This document shows positions 18,113 through 27,587 of a DNA stretch of 64,000 nucleotides, one piece after another. The position numbers and the translations under genes were made by a program. Origin of the DNA: Bacterioplanoides sp. SCSIO 12839 (GTDB lineage Bacteria; Pseudomonadota; Gammaproteobacteria; Pseudomonadales; Oceanobacteraceae); assembly GCF_024397975.1 (NCBI RefSeq), contig NZ_CP073745.1, forward strand, positions 2,072,501 through 2,136,500, in the 5' to 3' direction. Under the pieces are notes generated by a model. That model worked only from the letters and a program-made list of their open reading frames with translations. It did no database searches and had not been told where the DNA came from. Numbering within the stretch: position 1 is the stretch's first letter; each line of letters starts with the position of its first letter.

Positions 18113-19375
18113 ATGCGTATTTTTAATGCTCTGCTGGCCACATTAATACTCTCATTTGTTCACCCGCTACAGGCAAACCTGAGCGAAGAGACGGTGAACG
18201 GTGTTTACCACTTAGGCCAGCCGGAACGCGGCCAGAAGAAAGTATTTGTGCAGTATGGTGAGCTCAAAGGACAAAAAGTCATTGCCACAGCGGCCTGCCA
18301 AAACTGTCCACCTGCGGTTTACCAATATCAGGCGGAACCTTCAGAAACGCTGAAAGTACCTGTTTTTATGACATCGGGCTTGTATCTGATCCAGTTTGAT
18401 GCAGACAGTTTTATCCTGGTCCAGCCCGATAAGATGCTGGGTAATGCGGTATTCAGTCAGATTGGCCATGCCAATATTTACTCCCGCAATCCTGCAACAG
18501 CGGCCTCAATTGCCAGAGCAGAAATCGAACAGTTTGCTATTCGTTTGTCGCATCAGATAATGAATCAGGAAGTTGGAGCCATGGCCCATGCAGCAGGCAC
18601 CTACCACCTGGCCAGCCCAATGACTCACCGGGGCAAAGCACAAAACAGTTACCGCGTACAATTCATCGCCGGCTCGCCTAAATCCATTTCAGTACACCCT
18701 TGCGAAGGCTGCAATCCAGAGAGTTATGAATATCTTCCACATGAAAGCAGCATTATTGGGGTCGATGTCTACCGCAATTCCGGCAGCTATTACCTATTCG
18801 ACATTAAAGACGGTGTATTGATTTATACCTTTGCCAATGCCGGTGGTTTTGGCAAAGATGAGTGGGGGCAACACAGTCAATATAACCTACTCTCAAACAA
18901 CCAGGCTTATGTCCGTCAACTACTGGCTGACACGGCCAAACAACAAGCGATTGATGAGTTGATGGCGAACTATTTCAGCCAGACCCGAGCTGAATTTTTG
19001 CGTATCGCACAGGAAAAACAGCAACAACAAACGCAACAACGCGAGTTACCCGTTGCAGGCTATCAGAATACAACCGAAGCGCAGCAGGCATTAACGGCTG
19101 CCAAGCGTTGGGCTGCCGACTGGCAGTGGCAGGAAACCATTCTCTCAGCGTATTTCACCAGCAATAACTGGTCTACAACACGCCACCCTCTGACCGGCAT
19201 CATTACCGGCAAGCTTATTCAAGGGGTTGTCACCATGAAACACCCGGATGGTCGCTGTCGCTTTCAGCAAGTTCGTTTTCGCCAGGACTACGATGGCAAC
19301 CAGTTCTACAACCTTGAAATGGCCGGTGTAGGCACGGTATATGATATTTTATGCAGTAAAATAAACAGCCTCTGA
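18113..19375 (+). CDS. Secreted protein with two repeated CxxC modules, unknown
   Basis: The product is 420 residues with a signal peptide (about 1-21, ending LQA). I do not recognise the family. It contains an internal duplication: residues about 56-126 and 191-260 align on the pattern C-x-x-C-x-P-x-x-Y-x-Y, an acidic/Ser pair, V-x-V, G-x-Y and a terminal YS/N-x-N. The cysteines are 62/65 and 197/200. The C-terminal third (about 300-420) has a Gln-rich linker and then a separate globular part with two more cysteines. The CxxC pairs could form disulfides or bind a metal or heme-like cofactor (no CxxCH). It is not obviously in an operon with the flanking ald or chemoreceptor genes. Confidence 0.7.
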   Translation: MRIFNALLATLILSFVHPLQANLSEETVNGVYHLGQPERGQKKVFVQYGELKGQKVIATAACQNCPPAVYQYQAEPSETLKVPVFMTSGLYLIQFDADSFILVQPDKMLGNAVFSQIGHANIYSRNPATAASIARAEIEQFAIRLSHQIMNQEVGAMAHAAGTYHLASPMTHRGKAQNSYRVQFIAGSPKSISVHPCEGCNPESYEYLPHESSIIGVDVYRNSGSYYLFDIKDGVLIYTFANAGGFGKDEWGQHSQYNLLSNNQAYVRQLLADTAKQQAIDELMANYFSQTRAEFLRIAQEKQQQQTQQRELPVAGYQNTTEAQQALTAAKRWAADWQWQETILSAYFTSNNWSTTRHPLTGIITGKLIQGVVTMKHPDGRCRFQQVRFRQDYDGNQFYNLEMAGVGTVYDILCSKINSL

Positions 19376-19472
19376 GCATTAAGCCCCTGTTGTAGACAGC
19401 TTTTTCCAGCAGCAGCGAAGTCCGTTTAATCGACTATAGTTATTCTTAACTTATTCTCTGGAAATGCTGTTT

Positions 19473-21377
19473 ATGCCTGCTTCGTTGCCTGGAACTCACT
19501 GGTTAGCGGATATCGAGTTCCGCAAAAAATTCTGGCTGATTATTGCTCTCTTTTCATTACCCATGCTCTATAGCGCCTGGTTTATTTTTCAGGCAGAAAA
19601 TAAAGCGATCAGCAAAGCCAGTAGCCAGCAACTCGCCGCACAGCAAAATTATCAGTTATTAAAAGCACATAATCAGTCCATCAAAGATCAGCTGTTGGCC
19701 AGCAAAAGTGGTCAGCCTGTTAACTGGAGCCAACACATTCCGGCATCCGTCGACGCACAAACATCGCAACGTCTGCAAAAAATCGCCACATCAAGTAACG
19801 GTGATGTCGCCAGGTTCCGGCAGTGGATGCAACAGCTTGAGCAAGCTTTAGAATCGCAGGCACTCACCTCAGGGCTATTACTTGATCAACACCAGCAAAC
19901 GGTGGTTATTGGTCAATTACAAAGCATTGATATTCCCCGTTTCGCCAGCGTATTAGCTGCATTGACCAGCCATGCGGTTAATATGGCCAGAGCCGGGCAA
20001 TTCAGCCCGGATGGCTATATTGGCCTCAGCCAACTCTTCAGCCAGGCCATGATCCAGCAAGAAGCATTGGACAATAAAATTATGTTGCTGGATGAAAAAC
20101 TGAAACAACCCTGGCGCAACCACCAACAGACCACATCGGCCTTCCTGAGCGAGATCCAGCGCGAGTATATCGACAGTAATTCACTCAGTGTGTCGGCCGA
20201 TCAGATGTACAACCAAGGTCAGCAAGTAGCAGATAACATGATGGCTTTTGATGAGCAATTGCACGCCGAATTTCAGCAACAAAATGAACAGCACTTACAG
20301 CAGTCCTCGACCCGACTTCTCACATCCGCTGCTATTTTTGTGATCATGGCTGGCATTGCCGTTTATTTATTAACGGCCGTGAATTTATCGCTGAGTAATA
20401 ATATCCAGCAAGTTGCTCGCATGGCAGACGATATTGAACATGGTCGCCTGGCAGGTGGTTACCCACAAAGTGGCAAAGACGAGCTTGGGCATGTGGTCAA
20501 TTCGCTTGCCATCGCCATCAACCAAATGCGGGAAACCGTCTGCGCCATCACCGATAACACCCGGAATTTATCATCCACATCAACACAACTGAACGACTCA
20601 GCTCATCAGCTTAGTGACCTCGGGACCTCACAAAAGCAAAAAGTTGAGCGCATTACTGTTGCAGCAAGCAGTCTGCAAGACAGTGCCCAACTGGTTGACC
20701 AATTGTGCCGTGATGCTGAGCAGGAAAGCCACAATACCCAGGAAACGGCACAGTCCAGCGCGGAGCGCAGCGAGCAATCCGCTACGGTGATTCGCAATCT
20801 GGCAACGACTATCCGTGATGCGGCTGATCGCATCTCGGCCCTGGCCGCTCAAACCGCAGAAATTGCCGGCGTCACCGACGTGATTAAAACCATCGCAGAA
20901 CAAACCAATTTGCTCGCCCTGAACGCGGCTATCGAGGCTGCACGAGCTGGTGAACAGGGCCGCGGGTTTGCCGTTGTCGCCGACGAAGTCCGAACTCTGG
21001 CAACTCGTACACAAGAATCGACAGAAGAGATTGAGTCAACCATTGGCAGCCTGCAAACCGTTGCCGAGGAAGCCGTTGTAGCAATGAACAATGCTTGTGA
21101 ACAAGCGAATCAGGGGGAGCAGGAATCACTGGCAACCGGTGAAGCAATGACGTCTATTCTGTCATCCATGGCCAGCATTAACGGCGTGATTCAACAGCTG
21201 ACCAGCGCTGGCACACAACAAGCTCAGGTGGCCAACGACATAAGCCAGAACATTTATCAGGTTGATGAATCGGCAACCGGCTTATTAACTCAATCCCAGG
21301 AAGTGGCTGCATCAGCTAATGCCGTATCGCAACAAAGCAATAACCTGAGCCAACAGAGCAGTCGTTTTACCGTTTAG
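19473..21377 (+). CDS. Methyl-accepting chemotaxis protein
   Basis: The product is 634 residues from the ATG at 19473, which has GGAA 9 bases upstream; an in-frame ATG at 19464 abuts that site and is less likely. One membrane segment lies at about residues 18-37, then a periplasmic helical sensor region of about 240 residues, a second membrane segment near 281-304, a HAMP region and a signalling domain. The kinase-control hairpin ([20 protein letters not shown] followed by [12 protein letters not shown]) lies near residues 474-506. The sensor is Gln/Ser-rich and does not show a PAS-like or Cache signature that I can recognise. It reports to CheA/CheW. Ligand unknown. Confidence 0.92.
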   Translation: MPASLPGTHWLADIEFRKKFWLIIALFSLPMLYSAWFIFQAENKAISKASSQQLAAQQNYQLLKAHNQSIKDQLLASKSGQPVNWSQHIPASVDAQTSQRLQKIATSSNGDVARFRQWMQQLEQALESQALTSGLLLDQHQQTVVIGQLQSIDIPRFASVLAALTSHAVNMARAGQFSPDGYIGLSQLFSQAMIQQEALDNKIMLLDEKLKQPWRNHQQTTSAFLSEIQREYIDSNSLSVSADQMYNQGQQVADNMMAFDEQLHAEFQQQNEQHLQQSSTRLLTSAAIFVIMAGIAVYLLTAVNLSLSNNIQQVARMADDIEHGRLAGGYPQSGKDELGHVVNSLAIAINQMRETVCAITDNTRNLSSTSTQLNDSAHQLSDLGTSQKQKVERITVAASSLQDSAQLVDQLCRDAEQESHNTQETAQSSAERSEQSATVIRNLATTIRDAADRISALAAQTAEIAGVTDVIKTIAEQTNLLALNAAIEAARAGEQGRGFAVVADEVRTLATRTQESTEEIESTIGSLQTVAEEAVVAMNNACEQANQGEQESLATGEAMTSILSSMASINGVIQQLTSAGTQQAQVANDISQNIYQVDESATGLLTQSQEVAASANAVSQQSNNLSQQSSRFTV

Positions 21378-21413
21378 CAGGCCATTGAAACATCTTTCAG
21401 CGTCCTGTTAAAA

Positions 21414-21460
21414 AACAAAACCCCGATGCAGCTCATTCACAGCACAACGGGGTTTTGTTA
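21414..21460. terminator. Bidirectional terminator
   Basis: A 12-bp perfect stem (AACAAAACCCCG pairing with CGGGGTTTTGTT) with a 22-base loop separates the convergent chemoreceptor and acuI genes. Confidence 0.8.
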
Positions 21461-21495
21461 TATCGCCAATAAAGCGATCAAGCGGTTATCTGAAA

Positions 21496-22488
21496 TTACT
21501 CAGCATTCAGGTCTAAGCGATAACGACCTACACCTTGCCCTGCCAGAACCTTAGCCAACACCTCGGCCAGCTGCGAACGGCTGATTTCAGTCGTCATATC
21601 TTCCAGTTGAGCCAGCTGCCATTGAGCTGCCGCCTTATCCAATACCAGTTGCTTATCCGCTCGTGGAATTTCAACGGAATCAACACCTAACAAACTGACA
21701 CCCCGCAGGATAAACGGGAAAACGCTGGCCTCTACTTTAATACCAGCAATCATGCCACAAGTCGTCACCGCGCCTTCTGGTTTAATCTGAGGAATTAATC
21801 CGGAAACCAGATCACCACCAACGGTATCAATGGCGGCCTGGTACAAAGGTTTGGCCATCGCTTTACCTTTGGTCGCCAGCACATCATCACGCGTCAGGAA
21901 GCCCTTAGCGCCCAGTCCTTCAAGAAAGGCCTGCTGCTCTGGTTTGCCCGTTACCGCCAGGACTTCATAGCCAAGCTTGGCTAACAAAGCGACCGCAACA
22001 GAGCCAACACCACCGGTAGCCCCGGTAACAACGACCGGACCGTTCTCTGGTTTAATGCCATTACGTTCAAGCTTCTGCACACTCAATGCTGCGGTGAAAC
22101 CTGCGGTTCCCCAGGACATCGCCTGAGCGGCTGACAATCCTTCCGGACGACGTAAAACCCAGTTTGCAGGCACACGCACCTGCTGGCCAAAACCACCCGC
22201 GGTATTCATACCCAGGTCATAACCAAAGACGACCACAGAGTCACCTGCAGAAAACTCATCCGAGGTTGAGCTGATCACGGTACCTGCCACATCGATACCC
22301 GGAGTATGAGGGTATTCACGGGTAACACCCTTGTTGCCATTCGCTGACAACGCATCTTTGTAATTGACGGATGAATAATCCACCTCAATCACAACGTCTC
22401 CCTCAGGCAACTGATCAGGTGTTTGCTCCTGCCAGCTTGCTGTCATGCCCTGATCGGTTTCTTCAACCCGATAAGCCAGAAATGTCAT
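21496..22488 (-). CDS. acuI: Acrylyl-CoA reductase type zinc-free MDR oxidoreductase
   Basis: The product is 330 residues of the YhdH/YhfP/AcuI branch of medium-chain dehydrogenases. It has SSVNYKDAL near residue 40, PGIDVAGTV near residue 64, the NADPH-binding TGATGGVGSVA near residue 154, and no structural or catalytic zinc ligands. AcuI reduces toxic acryloyl-CoA to propionyl-CoA with NADPH, which matters in marine bacteria that meet acrylate from DMSP breakdown. There are no dmd or other acu genes next to it, so the DMSP link here is only by family. It starts 41 bases downstream of the sohB stop on the same strand. Confidence 0.85.
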   Translation of the reverse strand: MTFLAYRVEETDQGMTASWQEQTPDQLPEGDVVIEVDYSSVNYKDALSANGNKGVTREYPHTPGIDVAGTVISSTSDEFSAGDSVVVFGYDLGMNTAGGFGQQVRVPANWVLRRPEGLSAAQAMSWGTAGFTAALSVQKLERNGIKPENGPVVVTGATGGVGSVAVALLAKLGYEVLAVTGKPEQQAFLEGLGAKGFLTRDDVLATKGKAMAKPLYQAAIDTVGGDLVSGLIPQIKPEGAVTTCGMIAGIKVEASVFPFILRGVSLLGVDSVEIPRADKQLVLDKAAAQWQLAQLEDMTTEISRSQLAEVLAKVLAGQGVGRYRLDLNAE

Positions 22489-22529
22489 AAAGGTACCTTT
22501 AGCTGCTGTTATTTTTGTTTGGCAGATGC

Positions 22530-23594
22530 TCAGCTTTTGCTTTGCATGCGATTATTCGCTGCCGTTAACAGTCGGGTAAATGCCGATTCAGCACCGTGCT
22601 GAACCGCAATTCCTAACTTCTCCTGCAAGGTCTTTTTGTACTCATAACGAACGGTGAATACATCCGATTGCTCGCAGGCATCTACCAGATACTGGTCACT
22701 GGTCCCGATTTGATCAATAAGACCATTTTCTAATGCCTGCTGGCCGTACCAGATATCACCGGTTGCTACGGCTTCTACGTTCAGGTTGTTGCGGTATTGG
22801 CCCACATGGTCCTTAAACAGCTCATGGGTATCTTCGAGGTCTGACTGGAACTTGTCTTTGGCCTTGGCAGAGTTATGGCCAAACATGGTCACGGTGCGCT
22901 TGTATTCACCCGCAGTGAACAGCTCAAAATCAACATCGTGTTTTTTCAATAAGCGGTTAAAGTTTGGTAACTGGGCAACCACACCAATCGAACCAATAAT
23001 GGCAAATGGAGCCGCCACAATCTTATCGGCCAGGCAGGCCATCATGTAACCCCCACTTGCCGCAACCTTATCAACACAAATGGTCAGCGGGATTTTTTTG
23101 TCTCGGATGCGCTGCAGTTGTGACGACGCCAGACCATAGCTGTGCACCATGCCACCACCGCTCTCGAGGGTTACAACCACCTCGTCATCCGGGGTTGCCA
23201 TGGTCAAAATCGCGCTGATTTCATGGCGTAACAATTCGACCTCGCTGGCTTTGATATCACCATCAAAGTCCAGAACAAAAACACGTTTTTTCTCTTCAGA
23301 TTCGGTTTCAGCCTTACTTTTGGCGGCTTTTTTAGCCGTTTTCTCTTTTTCTTTCTCTTCTTTCTTTTTGTCTTTAGCCATCTTCTTCAAAAGTTCTTTA
23401 TCAAGAATGGCATCTTCAAGCTGCTCTTTATGGTCATCCAGTTCATCGTTCAGTTTCTTGATGACCAGTTCACCATCGGCCTGAGATTTAGGCCGGGCAC
23501 TGAGAGAGATAATGCCGCCGACAACAATCAGAATCGATACCACAATGGTTACGGCTTTCAGCAGAAAGGTGCCGTATTCAACTAAAAATTCCAC
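22530..23594 (-). CDS. sohB: SohB inner-membrane serine protease
   Basis: The product is 354 residues. The GTG at 23594 is chosen because an AAGGAA ribosome site lies just upstream and translation then begins EFLVEYGTFLLK, matching E. coli SohB; a TTG seven codons earlier is less likely. An N-terminal membrane segment (about 9-33) is followed by a very Lys/Glu-rich coiled coil (about 45-105) and a S49 peptidase domain. The nucleophile Ser lies in VAASGGYMMA and the general-base Lys in GEYKRTV. SohB is a periplasm-facing Ser-Lys peptidase related to signal peptide peptidase SppA. The gene is divergent from the SCP2 gene. Confidence 0.92.
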   Translation of the reverse strand: MEFLVEYGTFLLKAVTIVVSILIVVGGIISLSARPKSQADGELVIKKLNDELDDHKEQLEDAILDKELLKKMAKDKKKEEKEKEKTAKKAAKSKAETESEEKKRVFVLDFDGDIKASEVELLRHEISAILTMATPDDEVVVTLESGGGMVHSYGLASSQLQRIRDKKIPLTICVDKVAASGGYMMACLADKIVAAPFAIIGSIGVVAQLPNFNRLLKKHDVDFELFTAGEYKRTVTMFGHNSAKAKDKFQSDLEDTHELFKDHVGQYRNNLNVEAVATGDIWYGQQALENGLIDQIGTSDQYLVDACEQSDVFTVRYEYKKTLQEKLGIAVQHGAESAFTRLLTAANNRMQSKS

Positions 23595-23722
23595 AAATGT
23601 TTCCTTAATCAAAAGCCATCGCTGGCCCTGTTAAAATAAAGATGGCAAGGATAGCGCAAAGCCCGCGGCGAACAAACAAAGCAACGCCGATAATAAAATT
23701 CAAACAATCGTATGAATTTCAA

Positions 23723-23751
23723 TTGACACCCTGCCCGAGTCCTCATAGAGT
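23723..23751 (+). promoter_or_regulatory. Sigma-70 type promoter of the SCP2 gene
   Basis: A perfect -35 TTGACA at 23723-23728 is separated by 17 bases from TAGAGT at 23746-23751. Transcription would start near 23758, giving a leader of about 90 bases before the ATG at 23848. Confidence 0.55.
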
Positions 23752-23847
23752 GACAGCGTCAGATAACGACATACCCAGACAGGGTGCTGAATCAGTAACA
23801 TCTCAGCTGTGTACCTGTCCTATTTAAGTAATAAGAAGGAAAATGTT

Positions 23848-24162
23848 ATGGCATCTGTTGCAGAAATCATTGAAACCATGAACAGCAAGTTCAACGCAGC
23901 CGCCGCTGCAGGTCTGGACCTGATCTTCCAATTCAACATTGAAGATGGTGAAACTTATCACCTGGTTGTTAACGACGGCACTTGCTCTGTAGCTGCTGGC
24001 GAAAACGACGACGCTAACGTAACTCTGATCATGAACACTGATACTTTTGCTGGTATCGCTTCTGGCGAAACTGACGGCATGCAAGCATTCATGTCTGGTC
24101 AGCTGCGCGTTGAAGGCGACATGATGCTGGCTACCAAGCTGGGCGAACTGTTCCCTGCTTAA
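23848..24162 (+). CDS. SCP2 sterol-binding domain protein
   Basis: The product is 104 residues, essentially one SCP2 lipid-binding domain: the signature region GETYHLVVNDG..., N-V-T-L-I-M-N-T, then QAFMSGQLRVEGDMMLATKL at about residues 80-99. The start at 23848 has an AAGGA ribosome site 7 bases upstream; a frame extension to 23809 has none. SCP2 domains bind acyl chains, acyl-CoA or sterols in a hydrophobic tunnel; in bacteria stand-alone versions are often highly expressed small cytosolic proteins of uncertain role. It has its own promoter and terminator, so it is a single-gene unit. Codon choice is conspicuously uniform, as expected for a highly expressed gene. Confidence 0.88.
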   Translation: MASVAEIIETMNSKFNAAAAAGLDLIFQFNIEDGETYHLVVNDGTCSVAAGENDDANVTLIMNTDTFAGIASGETDGMQAFMSGQLRVEGDMMLATKLGELFPA

Positions 24163-24184
24163 TATTTGCTGATAACAAGCAAAT

Positions 24185-24224
24185 AAAAAACCGCTGACAC
24201 CTTAGGGTATCAGCGGTTTTTTTT
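24185..24224. terminator. Strong terminator after the SCP2 gene
   Basis: A 17-bp stem with one mismatch (AAAAAACCGCTGACACC against GGTATCAGCGGTTTTTT) and TTAG loop is followed by a T run. It also faces the end of sthA from the other side. Confidence 0.9.
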
Positions 24225-24242
24225 GGTCTGAATCTGAATCGC

Positions 24243-25634
24243 TTAAAGACGATTCAGACCATTCAGGGCCGCAACCCGGTAGGCTTCAGCCATGGTTGGA
24301 TAGTTAAAGGTGGTGTTAACAAAGTATTTCAGCGTATTGCCCTCACCCTTTTGCTCCATAATCGCCTGGCCAATATGAACAATCTCAGCGGCCTGGTCAC
24401 CAAAGCAATGAATGCCGAGTAATTCCAGAGTTTCACGATGGAACAGGATCTTCAGCATGCCCACACCCTCGCCGGTAATCTGGGCTCGAGCAATGCTCTT
24501 GAAGAATGCCTGACCCACTTCGTAAGGCACCTTCTCTTCCGTCAACTGATGCTCAGTTTTGCCCACCGAGCTAATCTCAGGAATGGTGTAAATTCCGGTT
24601 GGTACGGAGCTGACAAAGCGAAAATCTTCAGGCTTAGAAATTTTTGCAGCCGCTGCACGCCCCTGATCATAGGCGGCGGAAGCCAGTGCTGGCCAGCCAA
24701 TCACATCACCCACGGCATAGACGTTGTCGACTGCAGTACGATATTCCTGATCCACGTCTAACTGACCACGGCTATTGGTCTCCAGGCCAATATTTTCCAG
24801 ACCCAGCTCTTTGGTATTACCACTGCGACCAGCAGCCCACAAGAAGGCATCGGCTTTTACTTTTTTACCCGACGCCATACGCATGGTGACATAACGTTCA
24901 TTAATCTCCAGAGAGTCAAACTGCTCGTTATGGCGGATCAAAGCGCCTTTATCACGCAGGTGATAGCTCAATGCATCAGAGATTTCGTCATCAAGGAAGT
25001 TCAGCAAACGATCGCCAGGGTGAATCAAATCAACCTTTACCCCTAACCCCGAAAAGATTGAGGCATATTCACAGCCGATAACACCCGCGCCGTAAATAAT
25101 GATAGTACGAGGCGTGTGCTCTAACTGCAGCACCGTATCCGAGTCGTAAACACGTGGGTGGGTGAAATCAATATTTGATGGACGCCAAGGGCTTGATCCC
25201 GTTGCAATCACCACTTCTTTGGTATGCAGCCGAGTATTTGACACAGCACCGTTAAAGACATCGATGGTATTCTCATCGACAAAATGTGCTTTACCGGTAT
25301 AAACGCTGATGCGATTACGTCCATAAAATTCGGTACGCAGTTTAACCTGCTTGGCGATTACCCGCTCGGCACTCTTCAATACCCGTGGAAAAGAGAACCA
25401 GCGTGGCTCACCAATTTCCCGGAACATAGGATTGGTATTGAATGAAATAATTTGTTTAACCGCATGTCGCAGTGCTTTGGAAGGTATGGTGCCCCAGTGA
25501 GTACAATTACCACCCACCATATTTTTATCTTCTACGACCGCAACCTTTTTTCCATTTTTGGCCGCATTCATCGCCGCGCCTTCCCCTGCCGGGCCTGCGC
25601 CAATGATGACTACGTCGTAATGATAATCTGCCAT
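24243..25634 (-). CDS. sthA: Soluble pyridine nucleotide transhydrogenase
   Basis: The product is 463 residues, a flavoprotein disulfide reductase fold: FAD-binding [12 protein letters not shown] near residue 11, [13 protein letters not shown] near residue 43, and a second dinucleotide loop [13 protein letters not shown] near residue 175. In SthA the redox-active disulfide of related enzymes is reduced to Cys...Thr, as seen here, so it moves hydride between NADPH and NAD+ without disulfide chemistry. Length and motifs match E. coli SthA (466). It is cytosolic. It is 116 bases downstream of nqrM on the same strand. Confidence 0.94.
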   Translation of the reverse strand: MADYHYDVVIIGAGPAGEGAAMNAAKNGKKVAVVEDKNMVGGNCTHWGTIPSKALRHAVKQIISFNTNPMFREIGEPRWFSFPRVLKSAERVIAKQVKLRTEFYGRNRISVYTGKAHFVDENTIDVFNGAVSNTRLHTKEVVIATGSSPWRPSNIDFTHPRVYDSDTVLQLEHTPRTIIIYGAGVIGCEYASIFSGLGVKVDLIHPGDRLLNFLDDEISDALSYHLRDKGALIRHNEQFDSLEINERYVTMRMASGKKVKADAFLWAAGRSGNTKELGLENIGLETNSRGQLDVDQEYRTAVDNVYAVGDVIGWPALASAAYDQGRAAAAKISKPEDFRFVSSVPTGIYTIPEISSVGKTEHQLTEEKVPYEVGQAFFKSIARAQITGEGVGMLKILFHRETLELLGIHCFGDQAAEIVHIGQAIMEQKGEGNTLKYFVNTTFNYPTMAEAYRVAALNGLNRL

Positions 25635-25750
25635 GCTGGTTACTCCATCATTCAGTAATGTGTTTGCTGCTTGCTATTATAGACGTTGTTATTATATGCA
25701 CTGTTATTACAAGCGTCTTTATTATAGTTGCTTAGTATAAAAACGCAGGA

Positions 25751-25984
25751 TTAGCGCTTAGTCGCATCATAGAAATCCGCACCAGTAGAAGCTTCTGCCG
25801 CTTTTTTGCTTTCTTTCTCGCATTTGCCTTTATCGCCACCGCATACATCACACGCACTTTCCATACCGATGGCAGCCATACCGCCACAAGAACCCGAAAT
25901 GGGTTTACGTCCCAGCAAAACACCAACGGCCATTGCGACAACAAAAAACAGCATCGCGCCAAATACAATCACTAAAGTAGACAT
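25751..25984 (-). CDS. nqrM: Na+-NQR maturation protein NqrM
   Basis: The product is 77 residues (DUF539). An N-terminal membrane helix (about 3-25) is followed by a conserved four-cysteine region: SCGGM near residue 32 and ACDVCGGDKGKC near residues 44-55. NqrM is needed to put the Fe centre held by four cysteines between NqrD and NqrE into Na+-translocating NADH:quinone oxidoreductase. It follows apbE by 27 bases, and the two form a maturation pair. The structural genes nqrABCDEF are not in the window, whereas in Vibrio this pair directly follows nqrF. Confidence 0.92.
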   Translation of the reverse strand: MSTLVIVFGAMLFFVVAMAVGVLLGRKPISGSCGGMAAIGMESACDVCGGDKGKCEKESKKAAEASTGADFYDATKR

Positions 25985-26011
25985 AGTTTTACTCGTTTTG
26001 ATTAATACATC

Positions 26012-27040
26012 CTAAGGAATCTGATCCAGAAACTCAGGAAACCACTTATTAAAGGTAGTCGAAGTCAATTCTGAAAGATTTCCATGTTGATCACGAACAA
26101 TCATATAAACTCCGAGTTCAAGCGCCTCAGCCAGCCTCATTCCATCTGCTGGACCAGCGACATTCAAAGCCGTAGCCCAGGCATCAGCCATAGCCGCACT
26201 GTTATTGACCACGGTAACAGAAGCCAGTTCATGTTCGACCGGAAATCCGTTCACCGGAGAAATCGTGTGAGAATAACGAATGCCATTCTCTACAAAAAAG
26301 TTTCGGTAGTCACCCGAAGTTGCTAGAGCACGATTTCCAGGCGAAAAAACCCGATGCGCTGTTTGCTGCAAATGGACGTCAGGCCGCTCAATAGCCACTT
26401 TCCAGGAAACTTTCTGGGGCTTTACACCGGCTGTTTTGATTTCACCACCAATCTCGACTAAATAATTTTCGATACCGTAACTTTCTAACAGCAGTGAAAT
26501 ATCATCAACCGCCCACCCCTTGGCGATGGCGGATAAATCAAGGTAGCGCTTTTCTGATATAAACAAACTTTGGCCTGACAAAGTAACCACATCGCTGCCG
26601 ACACTCGTCAGTACCTCCTCAAGCAAATCATCTTCAGGCACTCTATCCGGCGAACCATCCGGGCCAAACCCCCACAAATTCACCAACGGACCAACGGTGA
26701 TATCAAAAGCTCCGGAAGACTGCTGATTCACTTGTAAGGCCTTCGCCAACACATCCGACAAGTCAGTCGAGATCCGTTGCTGAACAGGCCACATTGTCGA
26801 CTGATTTATCCGGGATAATTCAGACGTTGAATCATAAGTCGACATGATTTTGTTAATATCCTGCAAACGCAGGTCAATACGTGATTTAACTTGTGACGTG
26901 CGATCCTGCTGATCTACCCAACTGATGTGATACAAAGTCCCCATGGTTGGGCCAGAAACTTTGTAAACACGTTCGCTCGCAGGCAATCCACAATTGCTCA
27001 GCAGCAATACGGCAACAACCGACAACAAAAGCTTGTACAT
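26012..27040 (-). CDS. apbE: FAD:protein FMN transferase ApbE (lipoprotein)
   Basis: The product is 342 residues with a lipoprotein signal (lipobox LSNC, Cys17). All family motifs are intact: LDLSAIAKGWAVDD at 168-180, VEIGGE at 195-200, LATSGDYRNFF at 239-249, SHTISPVNGFPV at 257-268 and the metal site ADAWATA with Asp286 and Thr290. It attaches FMN covalently to Thr in NqrB and NqrC (and RnfD/RnfG) outside the membrane. An AGGTGG ribosome site precedes the ATG. It is the canonical partner of nqrM just downstream and contrasts with the divergent ApbE-like protein at 2956-3849. Confidence 0.94.
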   Translation of the reverse strand: MYKLLLSVVAVLLLSNCGLPASERVYKVSGPTMGTLYHISWVDQQDRTSQVKSRIDLRLQDINKIMSTYDSTSELSRINQSTMWPVQQRISTDLSDVLAKALQVNQQSSGAFDITVGPLVNLWGFGPDGSPDRVPEDDLLEEVLTSVGSDVVTLSGQSLFISEKRYLDLSAIAKGWAVDDISLLLESYGIENYLVEIGGEIKTAGVKPQKVSWKVAIERPDVHLQQTAHRVFSPGNRALATSGDYRNFFVENGIRYSHTISPVNGFPVEHELASVTVVNNSAAMADAWATALNVAGPADGMRLAEALELGVYMIVRDQHGNLSELTSTTFNKWFPEFLDQIP

Positions 27041-27244
27041 TTTCCACCTGATTTAAGGCCATAAAGATGGCGTCGTGAGTATAAACCATGCGAACGAAGT
27101 CTGATATCTCGGCAACTTAAATACGGCGTTATAAAAACATAGTGCACCACTTATAACTAAATAGAATTAAAAATCAAAAAAAAGGAATTTGGGTCGTAAA
27201 CGATTATCAAGTAGACTTTTGCAGTTATTCTGGAGAACACATCG

Positions 27245-27574
27245 ATGCAAGAAGTAATGTCCGATGAAATGCTTGAGTTAATCTCTCAGCGCTTTCGATT
27301 ATTAGCCGACCCAATGCGGCTTAAAATTCTTCACCAATTACAAGGTGGAGAAAAATCAGTGACTGAGCTGGTGCAAGCAACCGGAGCCTCACAGCCCAAT
27401 GTATCTAAACACCTTTCGACGCTTCGCAGCCATAGCATGGTCAAACGACGCCAGGAAGGAAATATGGCGTTCTTCAGCATTGATGCGCCGTTTATTTTTG
27501 ATATTTGCAACATTGTATGTGACAGCATGAAACTGGAGCTGGAACAAAAACAAAATTTGCTCGGTCCAGCCTGA
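27245..27574 (+). CDS. ArsR family winged-helix repressor
   Basis: The product is 109 residues with the ArsR/SmtB core: RLLADPMRLKILHQL at about 19-33, then a helix-turn-helix ATGASQPNVSKHLSTLR at about 45-61. The metal-binding ELCVCD-type motif of the alpha3 helix is absent; two cysteines occur near residues 88 and 92 in the last helix. It may therefore sense something other than a metal, or be constitutive (inference). A GGAG site lies 10 bases before the ATG. It is divergent from apbE-nqrM with a 204-base gap, so control of that pair is possible but not shown. Confidence 0.85.
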   Translation: MQEVMSDEMLELISQRFRLLADPMRLKILHQLQGGEKSVTELVQATGASQPNVSKHLSTLRSHSMVKRRQEGNMAFFSIDAPFIFDICNIVCDSMKLELEQKQNLLGPA

Positions 27575-27587
27575 CACTCATCAGTAA

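Noticed and set aside
23642-23827. A 61-codon plus-strand frame upstream of the SCP2 gene
   Set aside because: It overlaps the SCP2 promoter, has no ribosome site and no recognisable sequence features.
25666-25735. Repeated TTATTAT-rich segment upstream of sthA
   Set aside because: Low-complexity AT tract with loose periodicity; no consistent unit could be defined.
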